Positions 15,962 to 25,383 are shown, counted from the stretch's first letter. The stretch is DNA of 64,000 bases from Algiphilus sp. (GCF_023145115.1 NZ_JAGLEJ010000036.1:1-64000), one strand, 5' to 3'. The notes: generated from the sequence alone by a model not told the origin. Numbers and translations are program-made.

Positions 15962-16734
15962 GGCTCCGGGCGCTCGAAGCCCCAGCGCTCGAACAGCGGC
16001 GTGCGCGCCGGCGCCGCGAGATAGCGCAGGAGTTCCGCTGCCGCAGGATGCTCGCTGCCGGCGAGCACCGCCCCCGGGTAGACGATGCGTGGATGGCTGC
16101 CGGCCGGGAACATCGCCATGACGCGCACGCTGGGGCCGGCCGCCATGGCGTCGCTGCGGTAGACGATGCCGAGCGGCGCCTCTCCGCGGCTCACCAGGGC
16201 AAGCGCCGCGCGCACGTCGTCGGCCTGCGCGATGCGCGAGCGCACATCGCTCCACAGACCCAGCGACTGCAGCGCCGCCTTGCCATAGAGGCCGGCCGGC
16301 ACGGCATCGGTGTTGGCCATCGCCAGATAGCTGTCACCCAGGGCTGCGGCGAGGTCGGGCCGCGCATCCAGGTCGATCGATCCGGCAGTGCCGTTCGGCG
16401 CGATCAGCACCAGCCGGTTCGACAGCAGTGCCAGCCGCGACTCGGGGGTGAGCAGGCCGCGTTCCGCCAGATGGTCCATCCAGCCGGCATTGGCCGAGAT
16501 GAAGACGTCGGCCGGCGCGCCGGCGGTGATCTGCCGCGCCAGCGTCGAGCTGCCGGCATAGGCGAGGCGCACCATCGTGCCGGTTTCGGCCTCGAAGGCC
16601 GATACCGTCTCGTCGAGCGCATTGCGCAGGCTGGCGGCCGCGAACACCGTCAGCGTCCCGGGCGCTTCCGCATGCAGCGGCCCCGCCGCGAGCCCCAGCA
16701 ATCCAGCGATCAGTAACCGGCGATTCTTCAGCAT
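15958..16734 (-). CDS. modA: Molybdate-binding periplasmic protein
   Basis: A 258-residue solute-binding protein. Its signal peptide is residues 1-22, cleaved after PLHA. The mature start LTVFAAASLRNALDE and the motif YAGSSTLARQI are typical oxyanion-binding elements of ModA. It delivers molybdate to ModBC. It is the first gene of modABC; the upstream 107 bases contain no ModE-type palindrome or molybdenum-cofactor riboswitch that I can identify. The start at 16734 is chosen because the signal peptide begins there. Confidence 0.93.
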   Translation of the reverse strand: MLKNRRLLIAGLLGLAAGPLHAEAPGTLTVFAAASLRNALDETVSAFEAETGTMVRLAYAGSSTLARQITAGAPADVFISANAGWMDHLAERGLLTPESRLALLSNRLVLIAPNGTAGSIDLDARPDLAAALGDSYLAMANTDAVPAGLYGKAALQSLGLWSDVRSRIAQADDVRAALALVSRGEAPLGIVYRSDAMAAGPSVRVMAMFPAGSHPRIVYPGAVLAGSEHPAAAELLRYLAAPARTPLFERWGFERPEP

Positions 16735-16841
16735 GGTGCGCGCGCGCTTCCGCCCTCCCCGAGGATACGAGACGCTGAAGATACCCTGCGGCGCCCGCAC
16801 ACGCGGCTGCCGCCGATGCGCCCGCAGCCCGGGTACCATGC

Positions 16842-17699
16842 ATGGCCATGCCGGAAGCCGATCTCAGCGGTTACACCGTCGCGGTGCCCGAAGCCCGCGA
16901 GCTCGATGTCTTCGCCGCCATGCTCGAGCGTCGCGGCGCCGTGCCGCTGCGCTGCCCGCTCGTCGCCATCCACGATGCGCCCGACCCGGCACCGGTGCTG
17001 GACTGGCTGCGCTGGTTCAGCGACGGCGGCTGCGACGATCTCGTACTGCTCACCGGGGAGGGTCTGCGCCGGCTGCTGCGCTGCATCGAGATGCATGCGC
17101 CGGAGATGCACGATCCCTTCGTGGCCGCACTGGGCGGCGTGCGCACCATCACCCGCGGCCCCAAGCCGGGTCGCGTGCTGCGCACCCTCGGCCTGCGCCC
17201 CGGCATCGTCGCCGAGCAGCCGACCACCGCGGGCGTCATCGCCACACTGAGCCGCGAAGCGCTCGCCGGGCGGCGCGTCGGCGTCCAGCTGTACGGGACC
17301 GAGCCCAACCGGCCGCTGATCGATTTCCTGACCGGCGCCGGCGCGGAGGTGCACACCGTGGCGCCCTATGTCTACGCCGATGCGGCCGAGGCCGAGCGCG
17401 TGGAAGCACTGATCGGCGCACTGGCCGGCGGCGAGGTCGACGCCATCGCCTTCACCAGCATGGCGCAGGTGGCGCGGCTGTTCCGCGTCGCACGCGCGGC
17501 AGACCGCGAAGCCGAGCTCCGCACCGGCCTGGAGCGCTGCACGGTGGCCGCGGTGGGCCCGGTGGTGGCCGACACACTCCGCGAGCACGGCGTCGAGGTC
17601 GACGCGATGCCCGGAGAGGCCTTCTTCCTCAAGCCGCTGACCAGCGCCATCGCCACGCTCCTCGCCGACCAGCAGGCGCCCGACCCGACCGACGACTGA
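16842..17699 (+). CDS. Uroporphyrinogen-III synthase family protein (HemD-like)
   Basis: A 285-residue protein with the two-lobed HemD fold: N-lobe motifs TVAVPEARELDVFAAMLERRGA and LVLLTGEGLRRLL, then ATLSREALAGRRVGVQLYG and AIAFTSMAQVARLF. It would close hydroxymethylbilane to uroporphyrinogen III, the precursor of siroheme and haem. Stand-alone copies of this family occur near nitrate/nitrite assimilation genes, where siroheme is needed by NirB; that link is inferred here. An alternative ATG two codons in (16848) is possible. It diverges from modA and converges with the ClC gene, whose stop is 10 bases away. Confidence 0.85.
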   Translation: MAMPEADLSGYTVAVPEARELDVFAAMLERRGAVPLRCPLVAIHDAPDPAPVLDWLRWFSDGGCDDLVLLTGEGLRRLLRCIEMHAPEMHDPFVAALGGVRTITRGPKPGRVLRTLGLRPGIVAEQPTTAGVIATLSREALAGRRVGVQLYGTEPNRPLIDFLTGAGAEVHTVAPYVYADAAEAERVEALIGALAGGEVDAIAFTSMAQVARLFRVARAADREAELRTGLERCTVAAVGPVVADTLREHGVEVDAMPGEAFFLKPLTSAIATLLADQQAPDPTDD

Positions 17700-17709
17700 C
17701 GCCGCGCGC

Positions 17710-19500
17710 TCAATCGAGCAGATCGGCGCCCTCGCGCGCCGCACGCGCGATCTCGTGCGAGGTGATGACGCCCACCAGGTCGCTCTGGCGACGCGAGCCG
17801 CGCGGATTGAAGACCAGCGCCGTATCGGTGCCCTTGGCGCGCAGCCCGCGCATGATCACCGCCCACCGGCTGGTCGGTGCGGCCGCGAGGTAGTTGGTGT
17901 CGACCACCGTGTCGGGCGCCTCGTCGCGCAGCAGATAGAGCAGATCGGGCCGGGCCAGGCCCAGCACCTCCCCGTCGCGGCAAACCACCGTGTGCATGGC
18001 GCCGTCGCCGGGCCGGTAGCCCGCCTTCCAGTCCTCGATGGCACCGACGTCGAGGAGCTCGAATTCGCGCGTCATCACGGTGCGCGCATTGTGGGTCGCC
18101 GATACCGCCGCCTGCAGACCCTCCGGCACCCGCATGCCGCGCCGCGCCAGCTTGAGGGTATAGATGCTCTGCGGCACCAGCCGCACGCGCACCATGTGGG
18201 CCAGCGCGACAGTCGTGATGATGGGCAGCATGGCGCCGTAGTCGCGGGTCTGTTCCAGCGTCATCGTGATGGCGGTGATCACCGCGCCGCTGGTGCCGCC
18301 GACCATGCCCGCCATGCCGGCAACGGCGAAGACCACCGGGTCGATGCCCGCCGCCGGTGCAACCATTGCCAGCGCATTGCCCACCGCCGCCCCGAGCGTG
18401 GCGCCGAGGAACAGCGACGGCGCGAACACGCCGCCGGACGCGCCCGACCCCAGCGTCAGCGCCGTGGCGAGCATCTTGGCGGCGCACAGCAGCAGCAGGA
18501 ACAGCGGATCGCTCAGGACCCCGCGCAGCACGTCGAGCACGGTCGGATAGCCCACGCCCGCGACGTGGTACTGCCCGGTGGCGCGCAGCAGCGCGTACAT
18601 CATCAGCCCGACCAGCAGCATGCCGCACATGTGGCGGAGATAGGGATTGGCGAAGCGCTGCTCGAAGAAATCCTCGACCCGATACAGGCCACGGATGAAG
18701 CCGGCCGCGGCAACCCCCACGAGCACGCCGAAGGGCACGCAGAGCACAGCCGCGAACAGGCCCGTGACCTCACCCTCGAACTGCGCGATCTCGGGCACGT
18801 TGAAGGCCGGATCGAGACCGCTGTACAGGCGCCCGATGCCGGTCGCGGTGACCGAGGCGACCGCCACCAGCGACACCGTGCGCGCGCTCAGCGATACCAG
18901 CAGCAGCTCGAGCGCGAAGGCCATGCCGCCGATCGGGGCATTGAAGGTGCCCGCCACCGCCGCCGCGGCGCCGGCCGCGATCAGCGTGATGCGCTGACGC
19001 ACCGGGATGCGTGCGACCGTCGCCACCGCCGACCCCACCGTCGAGCCGATCTGCACCATGGGCCCCTCCCGCCCCACCGAGCCGCCGGTGCCGATGGAGA
19101 TGGCCGACGCCGCGGCCTTGGCCAGTGCCACCACCGGGCGGATCCGGCCCTTCTCGTAGTAGATGGCGTTGAGCACCTCGGGCACGCCGCCGCCCCGCGC
19201 CTCTGGTGCGATCCGGCTGGTGATCAGCGTGACCAGCGCCGCGCCGGCCACCGGCACCAGGATGATCCACGCGCCGAGCGGGCTGGGTGCGATGACGGCG
19301 GTCGGGTCATGGACCAGACCAAGCTCGCCGCGGAACATCAGATTGTGGAAGAAGGCGATGATCGCCTTGAACGCGATCGCGCCGAAGCCGCCGGCGATCC
19401 CGATGATGATCGCCAGGCCGAGCATCGCGGCGCCGGGCAGCGGCGCGGTTCCCGCCGCGTCGTCCGCCTGTCCGTCACTGTCGCGCTCGCCCTCGGTCAT
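17710..19500 (-). CDS. ClC-family chloride channel/antiporter with C-terminal CBS domains
   Basis: A 596-residue membrane protein. The ClC signature elements are present: GTGGSVGREGP (the Glu is the external gate), a glycine/alanine-rich helix with FNAPIGG, and GSGASGGVFAPSLFLG. Ten or more spans occupy about residues 25-430. Beyond residue 440 two CBS-like segments follow (VMTREFELLDVGAI... and WAVIMRGL...), which usually bind adenosyl nucleotides and regulate transport. It moves chloride, possibly in exchange for protons. The start at 19500 gives a charged N-terminus before the first span. Confidence 0.93.
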   Translation of the reverse strand: MTEGERDSDGQADDAAGTAPLPGAAMLGLAIIIGIAGGFGAIAFKAIIAFFHNLMFRGELGLVHDPTAVIAPSPLGAWIILVPVAGAALVTLITSRIAPEARGGGVPEVLNAIYYEKGRIRPVVALAKAAASAISIGTGGSVGREGPMVQIGSTVGSAVATVARIPVRQRITLIAAGAAAAVAGTFNAPIGGMAFALELLLVSLSARTVSLVAVASVTATGIGRLYSGLDPAFNVPEIAQFEGEVTGLFAAVLCVPFGVLVGVAAAGFIRGLYRVEDFFEQRFANPYLRHMCGMLLVGLMMYALLRATGQYHVAGVGYPTVLDVLRGVLSDPLFLLLLCAAKMLATALTLGSGASGGVFAPSLFLGATLGAAVGNALAMVAPAAGIDPVVFAVAGMAGMVGGTSGAVITAITMTLEQTRDYGAMLPIITTVALAHMVRVRLVPQSIYTLKLARRGMRVPEGLQAAVSATHNARTVMTREFELLDVGAIEDWKAGYRPGDGAMHTVVCRDGEVLGLARPDLLYLLRDEAPDTVVDTNYLAAAPTSRWAVIMRGLRAKGTDTALVFNPRGSRRQSDLVGVITSHEIARAAREGADLLD

Positions 19501-19556
19501 GGCGCGTTCCGTGGTTCCGCCCGTGACATCACCTTACGCTACCGGCCGCCGACGCT

Positions 19557-20279
19557 ATGATCGGCACGATGTCGACGCTCCTGCATGTCATTGCGCTGTC
19601 CTGGCTCGCCGGCCTGGCCGCCTTCGCGGGCGGCATGGCGGCGCGCCTGGAGACGAGCTCCGAGACGCCCCGCAAGCGCGTGCTGATCCACGGCGTGGTG
19701 GCCTTCGGCGGCGGCGTGCTGCTGGCGGCCGTGGCGCTCGCGCTGATCCCGGAAGGCATCGCCAATCTGCACCCGCTCGCCCTCACGACGATCTTCCTCG
19801 CCGGCGGCGGCTTCTCCTACGCGATCGATCTCGCCATGGCGCGCATGCACGGCAGCGGCGCACAGCTCGCTGCACTGCTGCTGGATTTCGTGCCGGAAGC
19901 GGTATCGCTGGGCGCGGTATTCGCCCACGACCGTCAGACCGGCCTGCTGCTTGCCGGCTTCATCGCGGTGCAGAACCTGCCCGAAGGCTTCAATGCCTAC
20001 CGCGAGATGCGTGCCGGCGGCATCGCCGCGCGCGTCGGGCTCGCGACGCTGCTCGGCGCCAGCATCGCCGGCCCTCTGGCTGCCGGCATCGGCCATCTCG
20101 TGCTGCAGGACCAGCCCGCGCTGACCGCGGCCATCATGACCTTCGCCAGCGGCGGCATCGTCTATCTGGTCTTCCAGGACATCGCGCCGCAGGCCCACAT
20201 GCGCCGACAGCTGCGACCGCCGCTGGGGGCGGTGCTGGGCTTCGCGCTCGGCATGCTGGGCACCGCCCTGCTGCACTGA
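19557..20279 (+). CDS. ZIP-family divalent metal transporter
   Basis: A 240-residue membrane protein with about eight spans. Two repeated metal-pathway motifs are visible: LDFVPEAVSLGA in the fourth span and AVQNLPEGFNAY in the fifth. The usual HNxPEG His is replaced by Gln in the latter and by Asp-Phe in the former, so the metal preference may differ from zinc. The ATG at 19557 or the one at 19569 could be used. It diverges from the ClC gene over 56 bases and its stop abuts the convergent hydrolase gene. Confidence 0.8.
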   Translation: MIGTMSTLLHVIALSWLAGLAAFAGGMAARLETSSETPRKRVLIHGVVAFGGGVLLAAVALALIPEGIANLHPLALTTIFLAGGGFSYAIDLAMARMHGSGAQLAALLLDFVPEAVSLGAVFAHDRQTGLLLAGFIAVQNLPEGFNAYREMRAGGIAARVGLATLLGASIAGPLAAGIGHLVLQDQPALTAAIMTFASGGIVYLVFQDIAPQAHMRRQLRPPLGAVLGFALGMLGTALLH

Positions 20280-21146
20280 TCACGGTGCTCGCGCGCCGCC
20301 GCCCACCTCGTCGAGGAAATCCAGCGCGGCCTGACTGAAGGCGTCGTTGCGGTCACCGGCGACCATGTGCCCGGCGCCCTCGATGTCGACAATCCGTGCG
20401 TCGGGGATGAGCTCGCGCAGGCGCTCGGCGCCCTCCGGGCTCACCACGTTGCTGGCGCTGCCGCGCACCAGCATGGTCGGCACGCGCACGCGCCGCGCCG
20501 CCGCGGCCATGCGGACCTCGAAGGTATCGAGGTAGGCGGCGTGCTCGTCGAAACGGTCGCTGATGATCTTGGGATCCCAGTGCCAGTAGAGGCGACCGTC
20601 ATCGCCGTACCGCAGGTTGCGCATCAGCCCGGAGGGGTCCTTCGGACGCGGCCGGCTGGGATTGTACTCGGCGACCGCATCGGCGACCTCGTCGAGATTC
20701 GCGAACCCGTCCGGACGCGCCGTCATGAAGCGCCGGATGCGGGCAACGCCCTCGCGCTCGATATGCGGCGCGACATCGACCAGCACCAGCGCGCCGGCGA
20801 CGGCATCATCGGATTCGCCGATGGCGGCCAGCGACGTGATACCGCCCATCGATGCGCCCACCAGCGCCGGCGTCGCACCCAGCGTGGCGATGACGGCGCG
20901 CAGGTCGGCGACCAGGGCGTCGGTGGTGTAGTCGCCGTCCGGATCCCAGGCGCTCTCGCCGTGACCGCGCGCGTCGTACGCCAGCACCCGGTAACCGGCG
21001 CCGGCCATGGTGCGGAAGGCGCGCGACCAGGCATGCCGTGTCTGTCCGCCGCCGTGCAGCAGCACCACCGGCGCGCCGGTTTCCGGACCGTCGATGTCGG
21101 CGGCGAGTTCGAGACCGCCGTGGCCCGCTATTCGGATCGTTTCCAT
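20280..21146 (-). CDS. Alpha/beta-fold hydrolase
   Basis: A 288-residue esterase/lipase-type hydrolase. LLHGGGQTRHAW forms the oxyanion turn, VGASMGGI is the nucleophile elbow (Ser), and GAGHMVAGD carries the catalytic His. A DEHAAYLD lid region lies in between. It is predicted cytosolic, without a signal peptide. Substrate unknown; carboxyl ester or epoxide hydrolysis is possible. The ATG at 21146 is preferred because the homology starts there and the upstream part of the frame is arginine-rich noise. Confidence 0.88.
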   Translation of the reverse strand: METIRIAGHGGLELAADIDGPETGAPVVLLHGGGQTRHAWSRAFRTMAGAGYRVLAYDARGHGESAWDPDGDYTTDALVADLRAVIATLGATPALVGASMGGITSLAAIGESDDAVAGALVLVDVAPHIEREGVARIRRFMTARPDGFANLDEVADAVAEYNPSRPRPKDPSGLMRNLRYGDDGRLYWHWDPKIISDRFDEHAAYLDTFEVRMAAAARRVRVPTMLVRGSASNVVSPEGAERLRELIPDARIVDIEGAGHMVAGDRNDAFSQAALDFLDEVGGGARAP

Positions 21147-21190
21147 CGCTCCATGATATCGGCAAGGGCCGGCATCCGGCCCCGGTCGCC

Positions 21191-22693
21191 TCAGAGGCCG
21201 AGATCCATGTCGGACGGCGCCGATACCGTATAGCGCAGATCCCAGCGCCGGACGGCACCCGGGGCCAGCTCCGCACGCCATTCGTGCAGCCCCTTTCGGC
21301 CGTCGAGATCGCGCGTCGTCGGCGCATCACCCTCGATGGCCACGTCGATATCACCGTCGCCCGCCACCGGTACCGTCTCCACGATGCGCACGGTCACCGG
21401 CTCGTCGTGCGCACTTTCCACGCGCACGGTCTGGGCCTGCAGCCAGCGCTGCCGGTTGCCGAAGAAGCTCTCGTCGCGCCTGGCGGGGTCGCGCTCGACG
21501 GTCACCTCGAGCGCCGGATCGACGCCGAAGCCCTGATCGTGCGTCTGCCCCGGCAGCAGCATGGGCAGCCGCGTGGTGCCCACGATGACGTCGTCGCGCA
21601 GCACTTCCGCGGTTCCGGCGGCGATGGCCGCGTCCCCGGGCATGCGCCAGCGCACCTGCAGATAGGCTGCCGCCTCGCGCTGCGGAACGATGCGGGCATG
21701 CATCTCGCCCTCCAGCGTGATGCTCGGCAGCACGAAGGGCCGCTCGCGGTTGTCGGCGGGAATGTCCACCGCGGACGGCAGCTCGTAGCGGATGTCGTAG
21801 CGGTTGGCAGTGGCCACTGCCTGCGTCTTCTGCCGGGGCGCGGCACCGGCGAGCATCATGTCGGCCATGGCCGATGTCTCGCGGCGCATCACCGGCTCGG
21901 GGGCGCGCGGCCGCAGGACCGGCACGTCCGGCTCGGGCACATCGAGGCGATACGAGCGGCGGGTGGTGGCGGCGCTGAGCCGCACGTCCCGCCAGTCGGT
22001 CCCGGTGTTCTGCGCCACCATCAGACGCGGCTCCAGCGTGACGCGGCGCTGCGCGCTGTCGAACCGCAACCGGTAGCGCACCTCGAAGCGGGCTTCCGTC
22101 ACCGGGTATCGCACCCGCAGCTTGCCGCCATTGCCGGCAGTGGCAACATGCAGGGTCCTGCGCGCGGTGGCCGCCGAGCCGAGCGCCTGCAGCTCGGCGC
22201 GCAGCGCCTCGCGGCGCGAGGTCAGCTCGCGGCGCCGGGCGCGGTCCTCGTGCTCCTGCTGCGCCAGGCGGTACAGCGCATCGGAGACCGCGCCGAAGGC
22301 CTCCGACACATCCGGCACGCCCTGGTCGCCGCTGCCGACCCGCCCGAGCATGCCGCGCGCGATCTCGCGATCCGCGGCCGATCGATCGAGCAGCGCGAGC
22401 GCATCCTCGACCTCGTCGAGCTCGGCCTCGAGCCCGGCGCGGCGCCCCTCGGCATCCTCCCCGTAGCGCGTCCGCAGATCGATGCTTCGCACGGTCACCC
22501 CATCGCCGGGCGCAACGCGGACACTGCCGACATCGAGGTCCGCCGGCAGATCGTCCAGCACCGCCGCACCGTCGCTGACCGCCACCTCGGCGGTCACTTC
22601 GGCGCCGCCGGGCATGAGATGCACCTCGACGATGCGGGCCTCGGCGCTCAGCGCGACCAGGGGGATCAGTGACACGAACAGGATTCGGAGCAT
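21191..22693 (-). CDS. MuiA-like DUF4139 envelope protein
   Basis: A 500-residue exported protein: signal peptide at residues 1-18 (MLRILFVSLIPLVALSAEA), a DUF4140-like N-terminal beta domain, a long coiled-coil (about residues 80-190, rich in Glu, Arg, Leu) and a C-terminal DUF4139 beta domain. Relatives are called mucoidy inhibitor A, but their molecular role is unknown. The start at 22693 is fixed by the signal peptide. A 45-base gap separates it from the hydrolase gene downstream, which may be cotranscribed. Confidence 0.82.
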   Translation of the reverse strand: MLRILFVSLIPLVALSAEARIVEVHLMPGGAEVTAEVAVSDGAAVLDDLPADLDVGSVRVAPGDGVTVRSIDLRTRYGEDAEGRRAGLEAELDEVEDALALLDRSAADREIARGMLGRVGSGDQGVPDVSEAFGAVSDALYRLAQQEHEDRARRRELTSRREALRAELQALGSAATARRTLHVATAGNGGKLRVRYPVTEARFEVRYRLRFDSAQRRVTLEPRLMVAQNTGTDWRDVRLSAATTRRSYRLDVPEPDVPVLRPRAPEPVMRRETSAMADMMLAGAAPRQKTQAVATANRYDIRYELPSAVDIPADNRERPFVLPSITLEGEMHARIVPQREAAAYLQVRWRMPGDAAIAAGTAEVLRDDVIVGTTRLPMLLPGQTHDQGFGVDPALEVTVERDPARRDESFFGNRQRWLQAQTVRVESAHDEPVTVRIVETVPVAGDGDIDVAIEGDAPTTRDLDGRKGLHEWRAELAPGAVRRWDLRYTVSAPSDMDLGL

Positions 22694-22769
22694 GGCGGAC
22701 GACCGTCGGGGTGCGGTGACATCGGAACGGTAGCAAGGTGCTTCCCGCGGCGCACCGGCAGACGCGCAC

Positions 22770-22798
22770 AAAAAAGCGCCGGTGCACGGCACCGGCGC
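22770..22798 (-). terminator. Rho-independent terminator of the outer-membrane protein gene
   Basis: A 10 bp GC stem (22776-22785 against 22789-22798) with a 3-base loop. On the minus strand it is followed by six T residues (22770-22775). It lies about 90 bases past the stop of the minus-strand barrel gene. Confidence 0.85.
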
Positions 22799-22884
22799 AT
22801 GTCCAGGTCGCTTTCGGGGGAGGGTCAGGGGGAGGACCCTTCGGGGAGGAGACCTGGAGAGGGATGAAACACGGGGCAGACGGG

Positions 22885-23463
22885 TCAGAAGTTGTACTGC
22901 AGCGTCACCGAACCCATGTCGACATCGGTGTCGTCGAGCGCGAGACGGTCGTACTCGAGGCGCAGCTGCATGCCCGGGCCCTCGCCGAACCGGACACCGA
23001 AGCCATAGAAGGTGTCGCTGCCGTCATCGCTGGCCGTGGCCCGGTTGCCGAAGAAGCCGGACGGCCCTTCGAGCTCGGCATCCCACCAGAGCTGACCGAG
23101 CTTGGCGTAGGGCGAGAAGCCGTTGGCCAGCGGCAGGTGCACCAGGGCGGCGGCGAAGGTGCCGTCCGCGTTGAGCGTGAAATCGCCGTCGTTGAGCTCG
23201 CCGAAATCGATGTAGCCGCCCTCGATGCTGAAGACGGGATTCAGCTGCACGCCGGCGAGACCGCGCCAGGCCCAGCGGTTGTCCTTGAACTCGTCCTCCT
23301 CGTCGAGGAAGTCATCGTCGTTGAGACGGAAGTAGCCGGCGCTGCCGCCAGCGTAGATCGACGGATCGAAGGCGAGGTCATCGCTCATCTGCGCAGCAGC
23401 CGGGAAGCTGGCGAAGCTGCCCGCGAGGACGATACCCGGCGCCAGCGTCATCAGTTTCTTCAT
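22885..23463 (-). CDS. Small outer-membrane beta-barrel protein
   Basis: A 192-residue exported protein with a signal peptide of about 24 residues (MKKLMTLAPGIVLAGSFASF..., cleaved near AAAQ). The mature part alternates short polar and aromatic strands and ends in VTLQYNF, with the C-terminal Phe needed for BAM-dependent insertion. It resembles the eight-stranded OmpA/OmpW-like barrels. Acidic loops (LNDDDFLDEEDEF) are prominent. Function unknown. It has its own terminator downstream and starts 151 bases from the narK stop. Confidence 0.82.
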   Translation of the reverse strand: MKKLMTLAPGIVLAGSFASFPAAAQMSDDLAFDPSIYAGGSAGYFRLNDDDFLDEEDEFKDNRWAWRGLAGVQLNPVFSIEGGYIDFGELNDGDFTLNADGTFAAALVHLPLANGFSPYAKLGQLWWDAELEGPSGFFGNRATASDDGSDTFYGFGVRFGEGPGMQLRLEYDRLALDDTDVDMGSVTLQYNF

Positions 23464-23560
23464 GTTCGAGCTCCTTGGTCGGTTGTGTGCGTATCGACGT
23501 GCACAGAGCCTACTGCGCGTGACTGAGCGCTCACTGAATCACCCGCGTCCGGAACGCACA

Positions 23561-23589
23561 CGGCCGGCCAGCATCACGCTGGCCGGCCG
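23561..23589. terminator. GC-rich palindrome after narK
   Basis: A perfect 12 bp inverted repeat with a 5-base loop, 26 bases beyond the narK stop. There is no T-tract on the minus strand, so termination here would be weak or assisted by other factors. Confidence 0.5.
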
Positions 23590-23614
23590 CGATGGCCCAT
23601 CGAACGCGGAGGTA

Positions 23615-24985
23615 TCACGCCGGAACCGGCTTGGCCTCCCCTTCGGCAGCGCGTTCGGCATCCCGGCTCGCGAGTGCCTCCCTGAGCAGTCCCTCCTCCT
23701 CGGCCAGCACTTCCGGCGTGAAGCGCACGGCGAAGGCGAAGAAGGAGCACACCACCACCGCGCAACCGAGGAAGAAGAGTCCCTGCCCATAGCTGAGGGA
23801 CTCCGACTTGAAGAGGAAGCCCGCCGCCACGGCACCCGCGTTGCCGCCGGCGCCGACGATGCCGGCAACCGCTCCCAGCGCCTTCTTGTTCATGAAGGGC
23901 ACCAGGCCGAAGGTCGCGCCCTCCGCCATCTGCACGAACAGGCTGAAGAAGATCATCGTCCCGATGGCCACGGCGAGCACGGTCATCTGCGAGAACACCA
24001 TCAGCGCGATGCCTTCTATGAAGAGCGCGATGAAGAGGAACTGCACGCGTCCGCGAAGACCGCGATGGCGCGCGAACATGTCGGAGAAGAAGCCGCCCAG
24101 CGTGCGCGCGAAGATGTTCATCAGGCCGAACAGACCGGCGATGAGTCCGGCGGTCTTGAGGTCGAGCGAGAACTCGTCGAAGAAGTAGATCGCCGCGACA
24201 TTGTTGATGGTCAGCTCGACGCCGAAGCAGGCGGCGTACACCACGAACAGCGCCCAGACTCGGTAGTCCCTGGCCGCGACCTTGAAGCTGCCCCACCCGC
24301 TGCGTTCGGCCTTGGCGGGCGGAATCAGACCCTGCTCGCGCAACTCGCGATAGTCGCCGTCGGGCGCGTCCTGGGTGAGGAAGTAGTAGGCCACACCCAT
24401 CGCGAAGAGAATGATGCCGGGTACCACCATGGCCAGGCGCCATCCCACGAACTCCGACACGCCGAGGCTGACGATGGCAGCGAAGATGAGCGGCATGATG
24501 ATCTGGGTCGTGCCGCCGCCCAGGTTGCCCCAGCCGGCCGTCGTCGCGTTCGCGGTCCCCACCACGTTCGGCGCGAACATCACCGAGGTGTGGTACTGCG
24601 TGATGACGAAGGACGCGCCGATGGCACCGATGGCGAGCCGGCCGAGCAGGAAGGTCTCGAAGCTGTTGGCGAAGCCGATGCACATCACCGGAATCGAACC
24701 CAGCGTCAGCAGCGCGGCATAGGTCCGGCGCGGCCCGAACTTGTCGCACAGCGGACCGATGAGGAAGCGCACCAGGACCGTGATGGCGACCGACGCGATG
24801 ATGGTCGACCCCACCATCGACTTGTCGAGGTCGAGGTCCTCGCGCACCACGGCCATGAGCGGCGCGATGCCGAACCACCCGAAGAAGCACAGGTGGAATG
24901 CGAGCCAGGTCAGGTGGAAGGTGCGCATCTGTATCGACTTGAGGTCGAAGAGGCGGATGCGGGTCGCCTTGTTTGCCAGTTCCAT
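23615..24985 (-). CDS. narK: Nitrate/nitrite MFS transporter
   Basis: A 456-residue, 12-span transporter of the nitrate-nitrite porter family. The two nitrate signatures are present: AGWGNLGGGTTQ in span 5 and GAGGNAGAVAAGFLF in span 11. It imports nitrate for assimilation or exchanges nitrate and nitrite. An AGGAGAG ribosome-binding site precedes the ATG. It has its own sigma54 promoter and attenuated leader and sits downstream of nasA, so it is probably induced by nitrate under nitrogen limitation. Confidence 0.95.
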   Translation of the reverse strand: MELANKATRIRLFDLKSIQMRTFHLTWLAFHLCFFGWFGIAPLMAVVREDLDLDKSMVGSTIIASVAITVLVRFLIGPLCDKFGPRRTYAALLTLGSIPVMCIGFANSFETFLLGRLAIGAIGASFVITQYHTSVMFAPNVVGTANATTAGWGNLGGGTTQIIMPLIFAAIVSLGVSEFVGWRLAMVVPGIILFAMGVAYYFLTQDAPDGDYRELREQGLIPPAKAERSGWGSFKVAARDYRVWALFVVYAACFGVELTINNVAAIYFFDEFSLDLKTAGLIAGLFGLMNIFARTLGGFFSDMFARHRGLRGRVQFLFIALFIEGIALMVFSQMTVLAVAIGTMIFFSLFVQMAEGATFGLVPFMNKKALGAVAGIVGAGGNAGAVAAGFLFKSESLSYGQGLFFLGCAVVVCSFFAFAVRFTPEVLAEEEGLLREALASRDAERAAEGEAKPVPA

Positions 24986-25161
24986 GGAAAGTCTCTCCTA
25001 GCGTTAACCGTTGCACCGACGACGCGCGGGAGCCGTCTCGTGACGGCGTCGCGACCGGAAATGCGCCGGAGTGGACGCGGATGGCGCCGGCTGAGCGCCC
25101 CTTGCGAGTGCCGCTGTGATGTCCATCGTCGGCCTGCCCTTTCTCCACCGAGCCCCAAATG

Positions 25162-25203
25162 AAAAAGCGCCCGCCGGGTCATCGAGTGACCGTCAGCGGG
25201 CGC
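25162..25203 (-). terminator. Leader terminator (attenuator) in front of narK
   Basis: On the minus strand an 8 bp outer stem (25196-25203 with 25167-25174) encloses a ggtca/tgacc inner stem and is followed by five T (25162-25166). It lies between the sigma54 promoter and narK, so it would stop transcription unless it is antiterminated. Confidence 0.85.
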
Positions 25204-25211
25204 CTTTGCCC
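25198..25211 (-). promoter_or_regulatory. Antiterminator hairpin with AAAGGC hexaloop (ANTAR-type) before narK
   Basis: Minus-strand stem gggc/gccc around the six-base loop AAAGGC, with A at position 1 and G at position 4. The downstream arm overlaps the terminator's first arm, so the two structures exclude each other. The stem is short (4 bp plus possible bulged extension). A clean partner hairpin upstream is not evident; the best candidate, near 25265-25282 (6 bp), has loop ATGACG, which lacks the G4. Confidence 0.6.
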
Positions 25212-25296
25212 TGTTCCGTGCATCGCTGTCGCGCACCGGGTTCCGGTGCGATGGGTCGCCATTGACCCGGGCGCGTCATCGCCCGACTCAGATATC

Positions 25297-25311
25297 GCAG
25301 GAACCGTGCCA
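25297..25311 (-). promoter_or_regulatory. Sigma54 promoter for narK
   Basis: Minus-strand TGGCACGgttcCTGC, matching the -24 GG and -12 GC elements at the correct spacing, with one deviation (C for T) next to the -12 box. Transcription would start near 25285. Confidence 0.8.
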
Positions 25312-25383
25312 GCTCAGCGGCGGATCGAGGGAACGCCGGGACCGAACGATCGCGGTCCGGCACCGCACGGCGGCCGCGCCGAG

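Noticed and set aside
16735..16841. Molybdenum-cofactor riboswitch or ModE operator before modA
   Set aside because: Only 107 bases, without the expected conserved stems or ModE palindrome.
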